A stretch of DNA of 64,000 bases from Acidobacteriota bacterium (lineage in GTDB: Bacteria; Acidobacteriota; Terriglobia; Terriglobales; Acidobacteriaceae), in the NCBI GenBank assembly GCA_013288805.1, contig JABDBE010000003.1, positions 47,031 to 111,030 on the forward strand. The letters are read 5' to 3'. The notes under the pieces were generated by a model. It ran no database searches. It was not told the DNA's origin and worked only from the letters and a program-made list of their open reading frames with translations. Positions 17,800 to 25,997 of this stretch are shown in pieces. A program made the position numbers and the translations under genes. Numbering within the stretch: the stretch's first letter is position 1; every line of letters starts with the position of its first letter.

Positions 17800-18678
17800 C
17801 TACAGAGCAGGAACCCGTTCCGCCGTTATTGCGGTCGTAGTCGCAGAATTGGCAACGGGCTGGTAGTCGCGCTGATAGACATCCACGATCGCGCGACCGA
17901 CGATTCGAGCTGTGGCTTCCGAGTGGACATGCACCGGCAAGGTGAACGGACCGATGTCCGCGTAATCCTGCACGAAATCGACCTTCTTGATGAAGATCGA
18001 AGGCGATTTCACGGGCCTGCCCTCGGCTCGAACCAGGCTTCCGGTGTAAACGTCGACGTAGATTCGCCCCTTGAACAAGCCAACACGTTTCTCACGTGGC
18101 TTTACCTGGTATACGTGCACCATGCGGCCTTGCAATTCGTTGGTTCCCTTATACGAGAATTTGTAATTCGCAGGGCTGATCGCGTTGAGCGCAGGGTCGT
18201 CCTTTTGCAGATGATCCACTTCGGACTGCAGCAGCCGGGTGATGACATTCGTCTTCACGAAGCTATCGCCGGTGAATCGCACCGCCTTGAACGCGAGCGT
18301 GCGCGGAGCCAAGTAGTGCTGTTGCACTTCGTATTCGCCGTACTGGGAAGTGTCGAGAAGTTGAGCGCGGATCAGGGTCGTGGCTGAGTAAGCTGCCAGT
18401 TGCTCCGCCTGTATCACGGAACGCCCGCGACAAACTTGAAGGGCAAGCTCGGGAGCCATACGCGGCAGAACTGCCGTCGCAGCCAGGGCCACTGGGACTT
18501 GCTGGATAACGGGGACAGCAACCGGAGCCTGGTCATCAAACGACGGTGCTTCAAGGGACGAGACGGCTGACAGCCAGTCGGCATCGCCGCCGGGTTTGGC
18601 AAGCAGCGGAGCCTGCGCTGTCACAAATCCAGTCAATAAGAAGCACAAACACAAGACTTTAAGAAAAGTTCGCTGCAT
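17800..18678 (-). CDS. Exported LolA-fold-like hypothetical protein
   Basis: A 292-residue secreted protein with a signal peptide (residues 1-22, LKVLCLCFLLTGFVTAQ). The C-terminal half has the pattern of LolA/outer-membrane-lipoprotein-sorting-like folds seen in acidobacterial exported proteins: YKFSYKGTNELQGRMVHVYQV, then GLFKGRIYVDVYTGSLVRAEGR and FTLPVHVHSEATARIVG. The function is not known. The start at 18678 gives a standard signal peptide; an ATG 18 codons upstream would leave an unusually long N-region. The EF-G-like gene follows 68 bp downstream on the same strand. The gene is divergent from the ThyX-like gene. Confidence 0.72.
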   Translation of the reverse strand: MQRTFLKVLCLCFLLTGFVTAQAPLLAKPGGDADWLSAVSSLEAPSFDDQAPVAVPVIQQVPVALAATAVLPRMAPELALQVCRGRSVIQAEQLAAYSATTLIRAQLLDTSQYGEYEVQQHYLAPRTLAFKAVRFTGDSFVKTNVITRLLQSEVDHLQKDDPALNAISPANYKFSYKGTNELQGRMVHVYQVKPREKRVGLFKGRIYVDVYTGSLVRAEGRPVKSPSIFIKKVDFVQDYADIGPFTLPVHVHSEATARIVGRAIVDVYQRDYQPVANSATTTAITAERVPAL

Positions 18679-18907
18679 GAATGATAGGGATAACTTCTTT
18701 ATTTGATTCGCTACCTGGAAGAAAAGATACATCCCTTTCGCTGGGGTCCTTAATGGTACCTATCGCGGATTTGCTGGATTGCCTGATAAATGCGATGTTT
18801 CCTGTTGTTATGTATCAAACTTCGATCTCGTCCCGCGTTAAGCGTTATCGCCCACCCCGAAATCGGTTAAGATTTAGTCTCTTCAACGCACGAGGAAAGC
18901 AATCAGC

Positions 18908-20488
18908 ATGCCCGAGGTTAACAACCCGCCCTCGACCAATGGAAATCACGCATCTCCGGATGCTCCCTCAGTAGAAGTTTATGCAGTCTACGGCGTTGAG
19001 CCTGAAGTGCAGGCCTATGCCATGGCCAAGTACTCGCGCTCCTCTCTGTCCATGAAGGAGTCGCTCAAGGAGATCAGCCAGCAGAAGGCCGAAAAGTTTC
19101 TCAACACCTTCTACTTCCAGTACGGACACCGGTCGATTGCGGATTTGGCCCACGTCGCGCTGGCTATCGAGCGACTTTCGATTCTGGCCGCGATTGCCGT
19201 GGCCGACGAGCAACGCTGGGACGGTCAGGAACGTTCCACACGCTATCAGGATTTCAAAAAGAGCGGTTACTTCACTCCGGACTTCCGCGACGACCAACAG
19301 GCCCGCGCTTTATATCGAGAGACAATCGAGAATCTGTTCGCGGAGTACGAATCGCTTTCGGAGCGCACCTTCCGCTACTTGCTCGAAATCACGCCTAAGC
19401 CAACGGACATGAAGCAGGAAGCTTACGAGCGAACTTTGAAGGCGCGAGCTTTCGACATCTCACGTTACTTGCTGCCGCTTTCGACCAATACGTCGCTGGG
19501 AGAAATCGTCAATGCACGCACGCTTGAAACTCAAGTTTCGCGCCTGCTATCGCATACGCACAAGGAAGTTCGATATCTAGGTGAGTTGTTGAAGCGCGCG
19601 GCAGTCTCTCCAGCATACAACGCCAGCTATACGTCGTTGCATGAACTGGTGGAGCAGATCCGGGCGGTTTCTCCCGAGCTTGGAGATCGGGCAGCGCAAG
19701 AGTTATTGCGCGAAGTGCGCGTGGCTCCGACGCTGGTGAAATATGCCGATCCAAATTCCTATGAGATTGAGACCCGTCGTGAACTGCGCCAAGTCGCGGC
19801 GGAGTTGTTGGGAAATTTAGAAATCGCATCGGCGCCCACGGTCGATCTGCTCGACGAAGAACCGCTCGAAGTAGAGCTTGCTACCACCCTGATTTACGAA
19901 CACAGCCATTATCCCTATCGACAGATCCGGCAAGCGATCCAGGGAGCCGGAGAACACATTCGCCGCGAGATCATTGACCTGGGCTTACGGCATCGCGGCA
20001 AACATGACGAAATGCTGCGCGCGTTCTGCGCCGGACAACAGTTCCGCTTCGACATCCTGATGGACGTCGGCGGCTTTCGCGACATGCACCGGCACCGTCG
20101 ATGCATCCAAATTGGGCAGGAATTGACCACGAAGCACGGCTACGACATCCCGGACGAAGTCAGCGCCGCAGGAGCCCGAGCGAGTTACGATGCCGTAATG
20201 AAGCGGACGGCTGAAGCTGCTGAACAACTGGCCGACCGACCCGGAGCAGAAGCGAAAGAAAATGCCCAGTACGCGATTCCACTAGCATTCCGCAAGCGGA
20301 CGTTGTTCAAGATGGATTTCGCCGAGGTTGCCTACATCTCTGAGTTGCGTACCGGTCCCGCAGGACATTTCTCGTATCGCAACGTGGCCTATGCGATGTA
20401 TCAAGCCGTGGCCCGGAAGTACCCGCCGCTGGCAAAGCATATGAGGGTAAAGGATGTTAGAGAGCCAGTAGATCTGCTCAAGCGATAG
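18908..20488 (+). CDS. Tandem ThyX-like (flavin-dependent thymidylate synthase family) protein
   Basis: A 526-residue protein, about twice the length of ThyX, with two ThyX-like halves. Half one has FYFQYGHRSIADLAHVALAIERL near residue 68, then ADEQRWDGQERSTRYQDF (about 99-116), which keeps the ERSTRY end of the ThyX signature but not its RHR start. Half two has EHSHYPYRQIRQAIQGAGEH and MHRHRRCIQIGQELTTKHGY (about 393-412), which keeps the RHR but has lost the S-x-R end. The canonical motif RHRxxSxNxxSxR is thus split between the repeats. True ThyX methylates dUMP using FADH2 and methylene-THF. Whether this pseudo-dimer is catalytic is uncertain; it could be a diverged flavoenzyme. Confidence 0.82.
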   Translation: MPEVNNPPSTNGNHASPDAPSVEVYAVYGVEPEVQAYAMAKYSRSSLSMKESLKEISQQKAEKFLNTFYFQYGHRSIADLAHVALAIERLSILAAIAVADEQRWDGQERSTRYQDFKKSGYFTPDFRDDQQARALYRETIENLFAEYESLSERTFRYLLEITPKPTDMKQEAYERTLKARAFDISRYLLPLSTNTSLGEIVNARTLETQVSRLLSHTHKEVRYLGELLKRAAVSPAYNASYTSLHELVEQIRAVSPELGDRAAQELLREVRVAPTLVKYADPNSYEIETRRELRQVAAELLGNLEIASAPTVDLLDEEPLEVELATTLIYEHSHYPYRQIRQAIQGAGEHIRREIIDLGLRHRGKHDEMLRAFCAGQQFRFDILMDVGGFRDMHRHRRCIQIGQELTTKHGYDIPDEVSAAGARASYDAVMKRTAEAAEQLADRPGAEAKENAQYAIPLAFRKRTLFKMDFAEVAYISELRTGPAGHFSYRNVAYAMYQAVARKYPPLAKHMRVKDVREPVDLLKR

Positions 20489-20523
20489 AAAGTAACAGGA
20501 CCGTTGAGAGTGACAGTACGAAA

Positions 20524-20545
20524 AAGTTTCTCCGCGCCTCTGTGG
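20524..20545. repeat. Dispersed AAGTTTCTCCGCGCCTCTGTGG element, copy 1
   Basis: Intergenic 22-mer between the ThyX-like gene and purM. A second copy with one inserted base is at 41372-41394. Strings of this type (CTCCGCGxCTCTGTGG) recur in intergenic DNA of many soil bacteria. Confidence 0.5.
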
Positions 20546-20553
20546 TGAGTGGT

Positions 20554-21609
20554 TTACGTGTACATCACCTTCCGGTCACCCTTAACAATCCTTCCTACAG
20601 TAAACGCTTTTTCTCCCGCACGCTCCAGCAGAGTCTGAGCCTTCTTGAACTTCTTGGATGGAACCACCAGCAACATTCCCAATCCCATGTTGAAAGTACG
20701 GAGCATCTCGTCGCGCGGCACGCTGCCGAGTTGTTGCAGGTGCTCGAAAATCGGCGGCACCGGCCAGGAATTGATCTCAATCACGGCCGCAACACCTCGG
20801 GGAAGCACACGAGGAAGATTTTCTGTGATGCCGCCGCCCGTGATATGAGCCATCGCCGATACGCATTCGCCGTCCGCCAGCAGACGCTTCACCGCCGGCC
20901 AGTAGCTTTTGTGTGTCTTCATCAGTTCGTTGCCGACTTTGCCTTTGAGTTCGTTGACGTAAGACTCGGGCGTGTAATGGCCAACTTCAAACAGCAGCTT
21001 GCGGGCGAGCGCGTAGCCGTTGGTGTGCAGGCCATTCGAGGCCAAACCCAGAATCACATCGCCAACCTCGACCTTCTTTCCCGTGATGATGCGTTCGCGC
21101 TCAACCACGCCGACGATGAATCCAGCCAGATCGTATTCGCCTTCGGGATAGAAGCCCGGCATCTCCGCCGTTTCGCCGCCAATCAGGGCACAGCCGTTGT
21201 GCTTGCAGGCTTCCGCCAGACCTTCAATCACCTTCTCCGCGACTTCCGGTTCGAGCTTGCCGGTCGCGAGATAATCCATGAAGAAGAGCGGAGTCGCGCC
21301 CTGCACCGCGATGTCATTCACACAGTGGTTCACCAGATCCGCGCCGATGGTGTGATGCACCTTCATCTCGAATGCGACTTTCAGCTTGGTGCCAACCCCG
21401 TCCACGCTGGAGACCAGAACCGGATCGAGATACTTGGTCTTGTCAATCGCGAACAAGCCCCCGAACCCGCCGATCTCGCTGAGTACCCCCCGAGTGAAGG
21501 TTTTGTGAGCAAGATACTTGATCCGCTTCTTGGTGCGGTTGGCGCGGTCGATATCGACCCCGGCGTCGGCATACGTAATCGGCGTGCTGTTCAAGGAATC
21601 CTGGGCCAC
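20554..21609 (-). CDS. purM: Phosphoribosylformylglycinamidine cyclo-ligase (AIR synthase)
   Basis: A 351-residue PurM that closes FGAM to aminoimidazole ribotide with ATP, step five of purine synthesis. Visible family blocks are ITYADAGVDIDRANR at the N-terminus, ILDPVLVSSVDGVGTKLKVA-type sequence near 60-80, CALIGGETAEMPGFY near 133, GLASNGLHTNGYALARKL near 180 and HITGGGITENLPRVLP near 250. Length is exactly typical. The GTG at 21609 has GGAG nine bases upstream. No other pur gene is adjacent. Confidence 0.96.
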   Translation of the reverse strand: MAQDSLNSTPITYADAGVDIDRANRTKKRIKYLAHKTFTRGVLSEIGGFGGLFAIDKTKYLDPVLVSSVDGVGTKLKVAFEMKVHHTIGADLVNHCVNDIAVQGATPLFFMDYLATGKLEPEVAEKVIEGLAEACKHNGCALIGGETAEMPGFYPEGEYDLAGFIVGVVERERIITGKKVEVGDVILGLASNGLHTNGYALARKLLFEVGHYTPESYVNELKGKVGNELMKTHKSYWPAVKRLLADGECVSAMAHITGGGITENLPRVLPRGVAAVIEINSWPVPPIFEHLQQLGSVPRDEMLRTFNMGLGMLLVVPSKKFKKAQTLLERAGEKAFTVGRIVKGDRKVMYT

Positions 21610-21864
21610 GGGTGCTGGCTCCGCCTTTAAAAAAGGTTGCGGGATAACGCTGGGTGTAATGCTCTAAGAATCGTTTAAGTGCGGCTCATTGTAGCATGTT
21701 CGACAGCGAGGTTGCGGAGGGCGATGGGTGAAGAACGGAAGCGGCGAACAGTTATCGGGAGACACTAACCGCTACGCGCACAACGAGGCACACGCGAGCG
21801 CGAATCAAACTGCCGGAGTTTCCACAACTAGCGGCGTCGCGAAGACTCTGGGAGTCTTCCAGCT

Positions 21865-22032
21865 CTAATGAGTCACGTAGCTCGAAAAGTAATACAGCAG
21901 TATTCCAAACAGCGCCAAGCCAGAAATGCCGTATGCAGTCAGAACCCACGCACCGCGCCCTTCGCGATGGGCTACAGAAGATTGAGAACCGCGTACATCT
22001 GTCGAGGAATTACCCAGGGCCCGATTTTCCAC
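21865..22032 (-). CDS. Small single-pass membrane protein, 55 residues
   Basis: A short frame not obvious from length alone. It starts at a GTG with CGGAGG five to six bases upstream, has a polar N-terminal half (residues 1-28), and then one clear transmembrane helix, WVLTAYGISGLALFGILLYY, followed by FSSYVTH and TAG. The layout (short, one helix, aromatic end) resembles CcmD-like or other tiny inner-membrane accessory proteins, but no cytochrome-maturation gene is near. It lies upstream of purM on the same strand with a 255-bp gap. Confidence 0.55.
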   Translation of the reverse strand: MENRALGNSSTDVRGSQSSVAHREGRGAWVLTAYGISGLALFGILLYYFSSYVTH

Positions 22033-22807
22033 GCAAACCTCCGAGGACGGAAAGTGGTGGCGCGGGAGGCGTCACATTTTTATCCCACACTGCCGCTTGG
22101 CAGGTGTTGATGGCGTAAATGTTACTACAAAATTGGCTTCGTGCAATCGGGAAATGGCCGTAATTTGTAAAATTCAGGTAAAGTCCAGGCTCATCGAGCC
22201 GATGCCGTCCGATCCGGTGGGAGTGAACTCTCTTCAAACTCCCGGCAGGCATTCTGCAGGTAGGTATCCAGTGTGCGGTGGTACCCGAGCACAGAGCGAG
22301 CAGCGAAGCGGAATACAGGATTCTACATCTCTGCCCGCTTGGTAATGTTCAAGCGGCATCCCTCAGCGGTGGAGGAAATATCGAAGATCCACATCACTCC
22401 GAGCCCGAGAAGCAACATACTGTTTGGGCAACAACAACCGACGAGCACAACTATCAACGCTAACTATCAACGCTATAGAGACAGCCTCACGAACCGACAT
22501 CCCGCCGGGTTCACGGTGCGAGACACCGGGCGCGAACGCTTGGTCGAGCACACTCAATGTCGAACAGCGGCTCCGCGCAGGGCAGTAGGAATTCGCGTAG
22601 AAAGGAATTCCTCACAACGTAGGCTTAAAAGTGTTCATTTGTCGGCTCCGCATGGGGCCCGGTTGAAGGCGTTCTCCCATTCCATCCGATTAAACATCAA
22701 GATCAACGGCGGCGGACAGGAGCGTTCGCACTACTGGAATTCAATAGGGCCGAATCTGACGCGATGTGCCGCTCATCCATTATTCTAGTTATTCTAGTAG
22801 CATCCAT
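22033..22807. other. Long non-coding stretch upstream of the 2-oxoglutarate dehydrogenase gene
   Basis: About 775 bp with no supportable gene on either strand; open frames here have unnatural composition and no ribosome sites. It contains a perfect tandem 13-bp repeat (22449-22474) and a TATTCTAGT-TATTCTAGT direct repeat just before the gene start near 22780-22798. A small RNA or long leader is possible but nothing specific is recognised. Confidence 0.6.
22449..22474. repeat. Tandem 13-bp repeat AACTATCAACGCT x2
   Basis: Two perfect adjacent copies of AACTATCAACGCT lie in the non-coding region about 335 bp before the dehydrogenase start. The function is unknown. Confidence 0.6.
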
Positions 22808-25297
22808 ATGGCCCGAATGAAGACTGGTACGCAAACTTCCTCTACCGCAGTATTGGACCCACCTAACGGCGAACGCGAACGCGTGTTCGATGCTTACCGC
22901 CGTTGGGGATATTTGGAAGCCGATTTGGATCCTCTCGGCTTTATCCGCTCCGTGCCTCATTCTGATCTGCCGACTGAGGGCGAGTTCGCCCAAGAGGCGC
23001 GACGCGTTTATTGCGGCACGGTCGGGGCGGAGTTCATGCACATTACCGATCCTGCGCGGCGACGTTGGATTCAGGAGCGGCTGGAAGGCACGCAACCGGC
23101 CGTGGATCAGCAAAGAGCGCTTGAACTTCTGATTCGGGCGGAGCTGTTCGAGCAGGTATTGCAGCAACGCTATTTGGGCAACAAGCGCTTTTCGCTCGAA
23201 GGTGTCACTGCGCTGATTCCGTTGATGGACGAAATTCTCGATGCGGCTGGGCAACAAGGCGCGGGGGAACTGGTGATGGGGATGAGCCATCGCGGGCGGC
23301 TGAATGTAATTGTGCACGTTGCCAAGCGCGCTCCGGAAGAAGTTTTTGCTGGATTTGAAGATGTCGATCCGCGCAGCGTGCTGGGCAGCGGCGACGTGAA
23401 ATATCACATGGGCGCGACCGGGGAGTACGTGACCCGCAGCGGCGCCAAGGTTCATATTCACCTGGTTTCGAATCCCAGCCATTTGGAAGCGGTTGACCCG
23501 GTCACGATTGGGCGCACTCGTGCCAAGCATGATCGGGTGGGCGAAGTGGGGCGAAAGAAATATCTGCCGTTGCTGGTTCACGGCGATGCTGCTTTCGCGG
23601 GACAAGGAATTGTTGCCGAGACCTTGAACTTTGCCGATCTGCCCGGCTACACCGTGGGCGGAACGATACACATCATCGCCAATAATCTGATCGGCTTCAC
23701 CACCGTGCCCCGCGAATCGCATTCGTCGCGATTTTCGGCGCAGCTGGCGCGACGCCAGTCTATCCCTATCTTTCACGTGAATGGCGAAGATGTGGACGCG
23801 GTGATCCGCGTGGGACGCATCGCCCTTGATTATCGCTACGCTTTCGGCACGGATGTGGTGGTGGATTTGATGGGCTACCGGCGGCATGGGCACAGCGAAG
23901 TGGATGATCCGACGATCACTCAGCCTTTACTTTATAAGGCGATCAAAGAACATCCGCCGCTATGGGAAATTTATGCCGAGGACATTGGCGTTGAGGACGC
24001 GCAGACGCAAGTGCAAGCCATTCGAGCCGAATTCGAAGCTGAGCAGAAAAGGGCGAGCTCGCTTACCAAGAAGCCAACGCTCCGCGATCTGCCAAGTTAT
24101 TGGGATCAGTACATTGGTGGGCGGTACAAGCCGGAGTATGAAGTTGAAACCGGACTTGCAGCGGAAGCGCTGCACGAAATCGCAGAGCCGTTAACGACGT
24201 ACCCGGCGGACTTTCACATCCATCCCAAAGTTAAGAAGCTGCTTGAACAACGCGCCGAGATGGGGACGGGGAAGCGTGTTGTGGATTATGGCATGGCCGA
24301 AGCGATGGCCTTCGGCAGTCTGGTGAAAGCTGGCGTGCCGGTGCGGTTGAGCGGACAAGATAGCCGGCGCGGCACATTCAATCAGCGGCATTCGGTGCTG
24401 CTGGATATTGAGAACGAGCAGGAATATATGCCGCTGCAGCATATTTCTGCAGATCAGGCGCGCTGCGAGATTTACAACTCTACGCTGTCTGAGGCCGGCG
24501 TGCTGGGGTTTGAATACGGCTACAGCCGCGATTATCCGGAAGCGCTGGTTTTGTGGGAGGCGCAGTTCGGAGACTTCGCGAATGTGGCGCAGGCCGTGAT
24601 CGATCAGTTCATCAGCGCGGGCGAGGATAAATGGAAGTTGCTTTCAGGAGTGGTTTTATTGCTGCCGCACGGCTACGAAGGACAAGGACCTGAGCATTCC
24701 AGTGCGCGTATCGAGCGCTTTCTGCAGCTCGCGGCACGAGACAATTTTCAGATCTGCCAGCCTTCGAATGCGGCGCAATATTTTCATTTGCTGCGCCGGC
24801 AGGCATTGCGGAAGTGGCGCAAGCCGCTGATCGTCTTCACTCCCAAGAGCATGCTGCGGCATCCGGATGCGTCATCACCGATCGAGGATTTTGCGCATCC
24901 GCACTTCCTGAATGTGTTGCCGGATACGGAAGTCAGCCACGCTACGCGAGTGCTGCTCTGTACGGGAAAGATCGGTCACGAGTTGCGCGATGAGCGCAAG
25001 AAAAGAAAAGACGATTCGACGGCGATTGTCTTCCTCGAGCAAATGTACCCTTTCCCCGAGGAGGAACTGAGCAAGGAACTGGAGCGGCATGCGAGCGCGC
25101 GCGACATCGTCTGGGTGCAGGAAGAACCTGCGAATATGGGCGCGATGCCCTACGTGTTGCCACGACTGCGCCACCTCGCCGGGGAACGGCATGTGCTTTC
25201 GGTAAAACGCTCGGCCAGTGCCAGCCCGTCGACGGGGTCGGCCAAGGCGCACGAGATGGAACAGAAAACGCTGCTTTCCTTGGCGTTTTCGACCTAG
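22808..25297 (+). CDS. sucA: 2-oxoglutarate dehydrogenase E1 component
   Basis: An 829-residue thiamine-diphosphate E1 subunit that decarboxylates 2-oxoglutarate and passes the succinyl group to the E2 lipoyl arm. Family signatures: YLGNKRFSLEGVTALIPLMDEI near 118, GMSHRGRLNVIVHVA near 160, HLVSNPSHLEAVDPVTIGRTRA near 220, HGDAAFAGQGIVAETLN near 260, VDLMGYRRHGHSEVDDP near 345, and GQDSRRGTFNQRHSV plus LLLPHGYEGQGPEHSSARIERF in the C-terminal half. The N-terminal E2-contact helix (FDAYRRWGYLEADLDPL) is short. The ATG at 22808 is chosen because upstream codons look non-coding. The E2 (sucB) and E3 genes are not adjacent. Confidence 0.95.
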   Translation: MARMKTGTQTSSTAVLDPPNGERERVFDAYRRWGYLEADLDPLGFIRSVPHSDLPTEGEFAQEARRVYCGTVGAEFMHITDPARRRWIQERLEGTQPAVDQQRALELLIRAELFEQVLQQRYLGNKRFSLEGVTALIPLMDEILDAAGQQGAGELVMGMSHRGRLNVIVHVAKRAPEEVFAGFEDVDPRSVLGSGDVKYHMGATGEYVTRSGAKVHIHLVSNPSHLEAVDPVTIGRTRAKHDRVGEVGRKKYLPLLVHGDAAFAGQGIVAETLNFADLPGYTVGGTIHIIANNLIGFTTVPRESHSSRFSAQLARRQSIPIFHVNGEDVDAVIRVGRIALDYRYAFGTDVVVDLMGYRRHGHSEVDDPTITQPLLYKAIKEHPPLWEIYAEDIGVEDAQTQVQAIRAEFEAEQKRASSLTKKPTLRDLPSYWDQYIGGRYKPEYEVETGLAAEALHEIAEPLTTYPADFHIHPKVKKLLEQRAEMGTGKRVVDYGMAEAMAFGSLVKAGVPVRLSGQDSRRGTFNQRHSVLLDIENEQEYMPLQHISADQARCEIYNSTLSEAGVLGFEYGYSRDYPEALVLWEAQFGDFANVAQAVIDQFISAGEDKWKLLSGVVLLLPHGYEGQGPEHSSARIERFLQLAARDNFQICQPSNAAQYFHLLRRQALRKWRKPLIVFTPKSMLRHPDASSPIEDFAHPHFLNVLPDTEVSHATRVLLCTGKIGHELRDERKKRKDDSTAIVFLEQMYPFPEEELSKELERHASARDIVWVQEEPANMGAMPYVLPRLRHLAGERHVLSVKRSASASPSTGSAKAHEMEQKTLLSLAFST

Positions 25298-25310
25298 AGC
25301 TAGCGAGATT

Positions 25311-25916
25311 CTAAGCAGGGCGCTCGGTCACAGGTTTGCCGCCAGAACCTGGTAGCGCAGTTTTTGAGCCTCCAGTTGCTTCGCTTTTGAGCAGCTCTTC
25401 CAGTGTGGCATAGGCGTAAATTGTTGGTGCGTGATTTTGCATGAGGCCGCCGGTATCTGCTGTGGGGCCGTAGTTACTGTGCAAATCGTGTCCCAACATG
25501 CGAAGCATGGCCATGAGTTGTCCGCGATGATGGGAGGTGTGGGCGATCCGCCGAGTCATGACCCACGCTCGGGAACGGTGCACCGAGAAAAAGTTGGTAG
25601 TGTCTTCCCACCAAGCCTCGTCCTTCGTTTCCAGTTGCACCAGTCGTTTGCCGCTGTCCTCTGCGTACTGTTTCATGAATTGCAGCCGGGTTTCCTGCTT
25701 GGGCAATGGCGGCGCGTCGACGTCGATTCCAAGCATGGTCCGGAACCACAAGTCTTCGCTTACGCACTGATGCACCATCTGCTCATGAACACTGCGTCCT
25801 CGCGGGTCGTTGGGGTGCGGACGGACCGGAAGATCGTCGTCGCGGAACTCGCTCCACACGCTGATGACTTTGATTCGTTCGGTGGCATAGGTCTCGACTA
25901 GAAAGCCGTATCTCAT
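25311..25916 (-). CDS. DinB-family protein (putative metal-dependent enzyme)
   Basis: A 201-residue four-helix DinB/YfiT-like protein. The metal-binding histidines are visible: HEQMVHQCVSEDLWF near residue 46 and HTSHHRGQLMAMLRMLG near 130, the usual H ... H-x-x-x-H pattern. Some relatives are bacillithiol- or mycothiol-dependent transferases; the role here is unknown. The ATG at 25916 is chosen for AGGAG eight bases upstream. The last 25 residues (SEATGGSKTALPGSGGKPV) form a disordered tail. The gene is divergent from the oxoprolinase-like gene and convergent with sucA. Confidence 0.85.
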   Translation of the reverse strand: MRYGFLVETYATERIKVISVWSEFRDDDLPVRPHPNDPRGRSVHEQMVHQCVSEDLWFRTMLGIDVDAPPLPKQETRLQFMKQYAEDSGKRLVQLETKDEAWWEDTTNFFSVHRSRAWVMTRRIAHTSHHRGQLMAMLRMLGHDLHSNYGPTADTGGLMQNHAPTIYAYATLEELLKSEATGGSKTALPGSGGKPVTERPA

Positions 25917-25997
25917 GGGAAGCTCCTTGCGATTATGTGTTCTGCCGGCATAAGCCGATCTCAAAAATGGTAACCTAGCGTCCCAGTTTTGAATTGC

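Noticed and set aside
22273..22788. 171-residue plus-strand open frame before the dehydrogenase
   Set aside because: Composition is not protein-like (many Arg, Ser and His runs) and there is no ribosome site; treated as non-coding.
23766..23781. Possible second parS (TCTTTCACGTGAATGG)
   Set aside because: Matches only about 12 of 16 positions and lies within a conserved coding sequence.
22703..23893. 396-residue antisense open frame over the start of the 2-oxoglutarate dehydrogenase gene
   Set aside because: Shadow of a conserved enzyme; no recognisable motifs.
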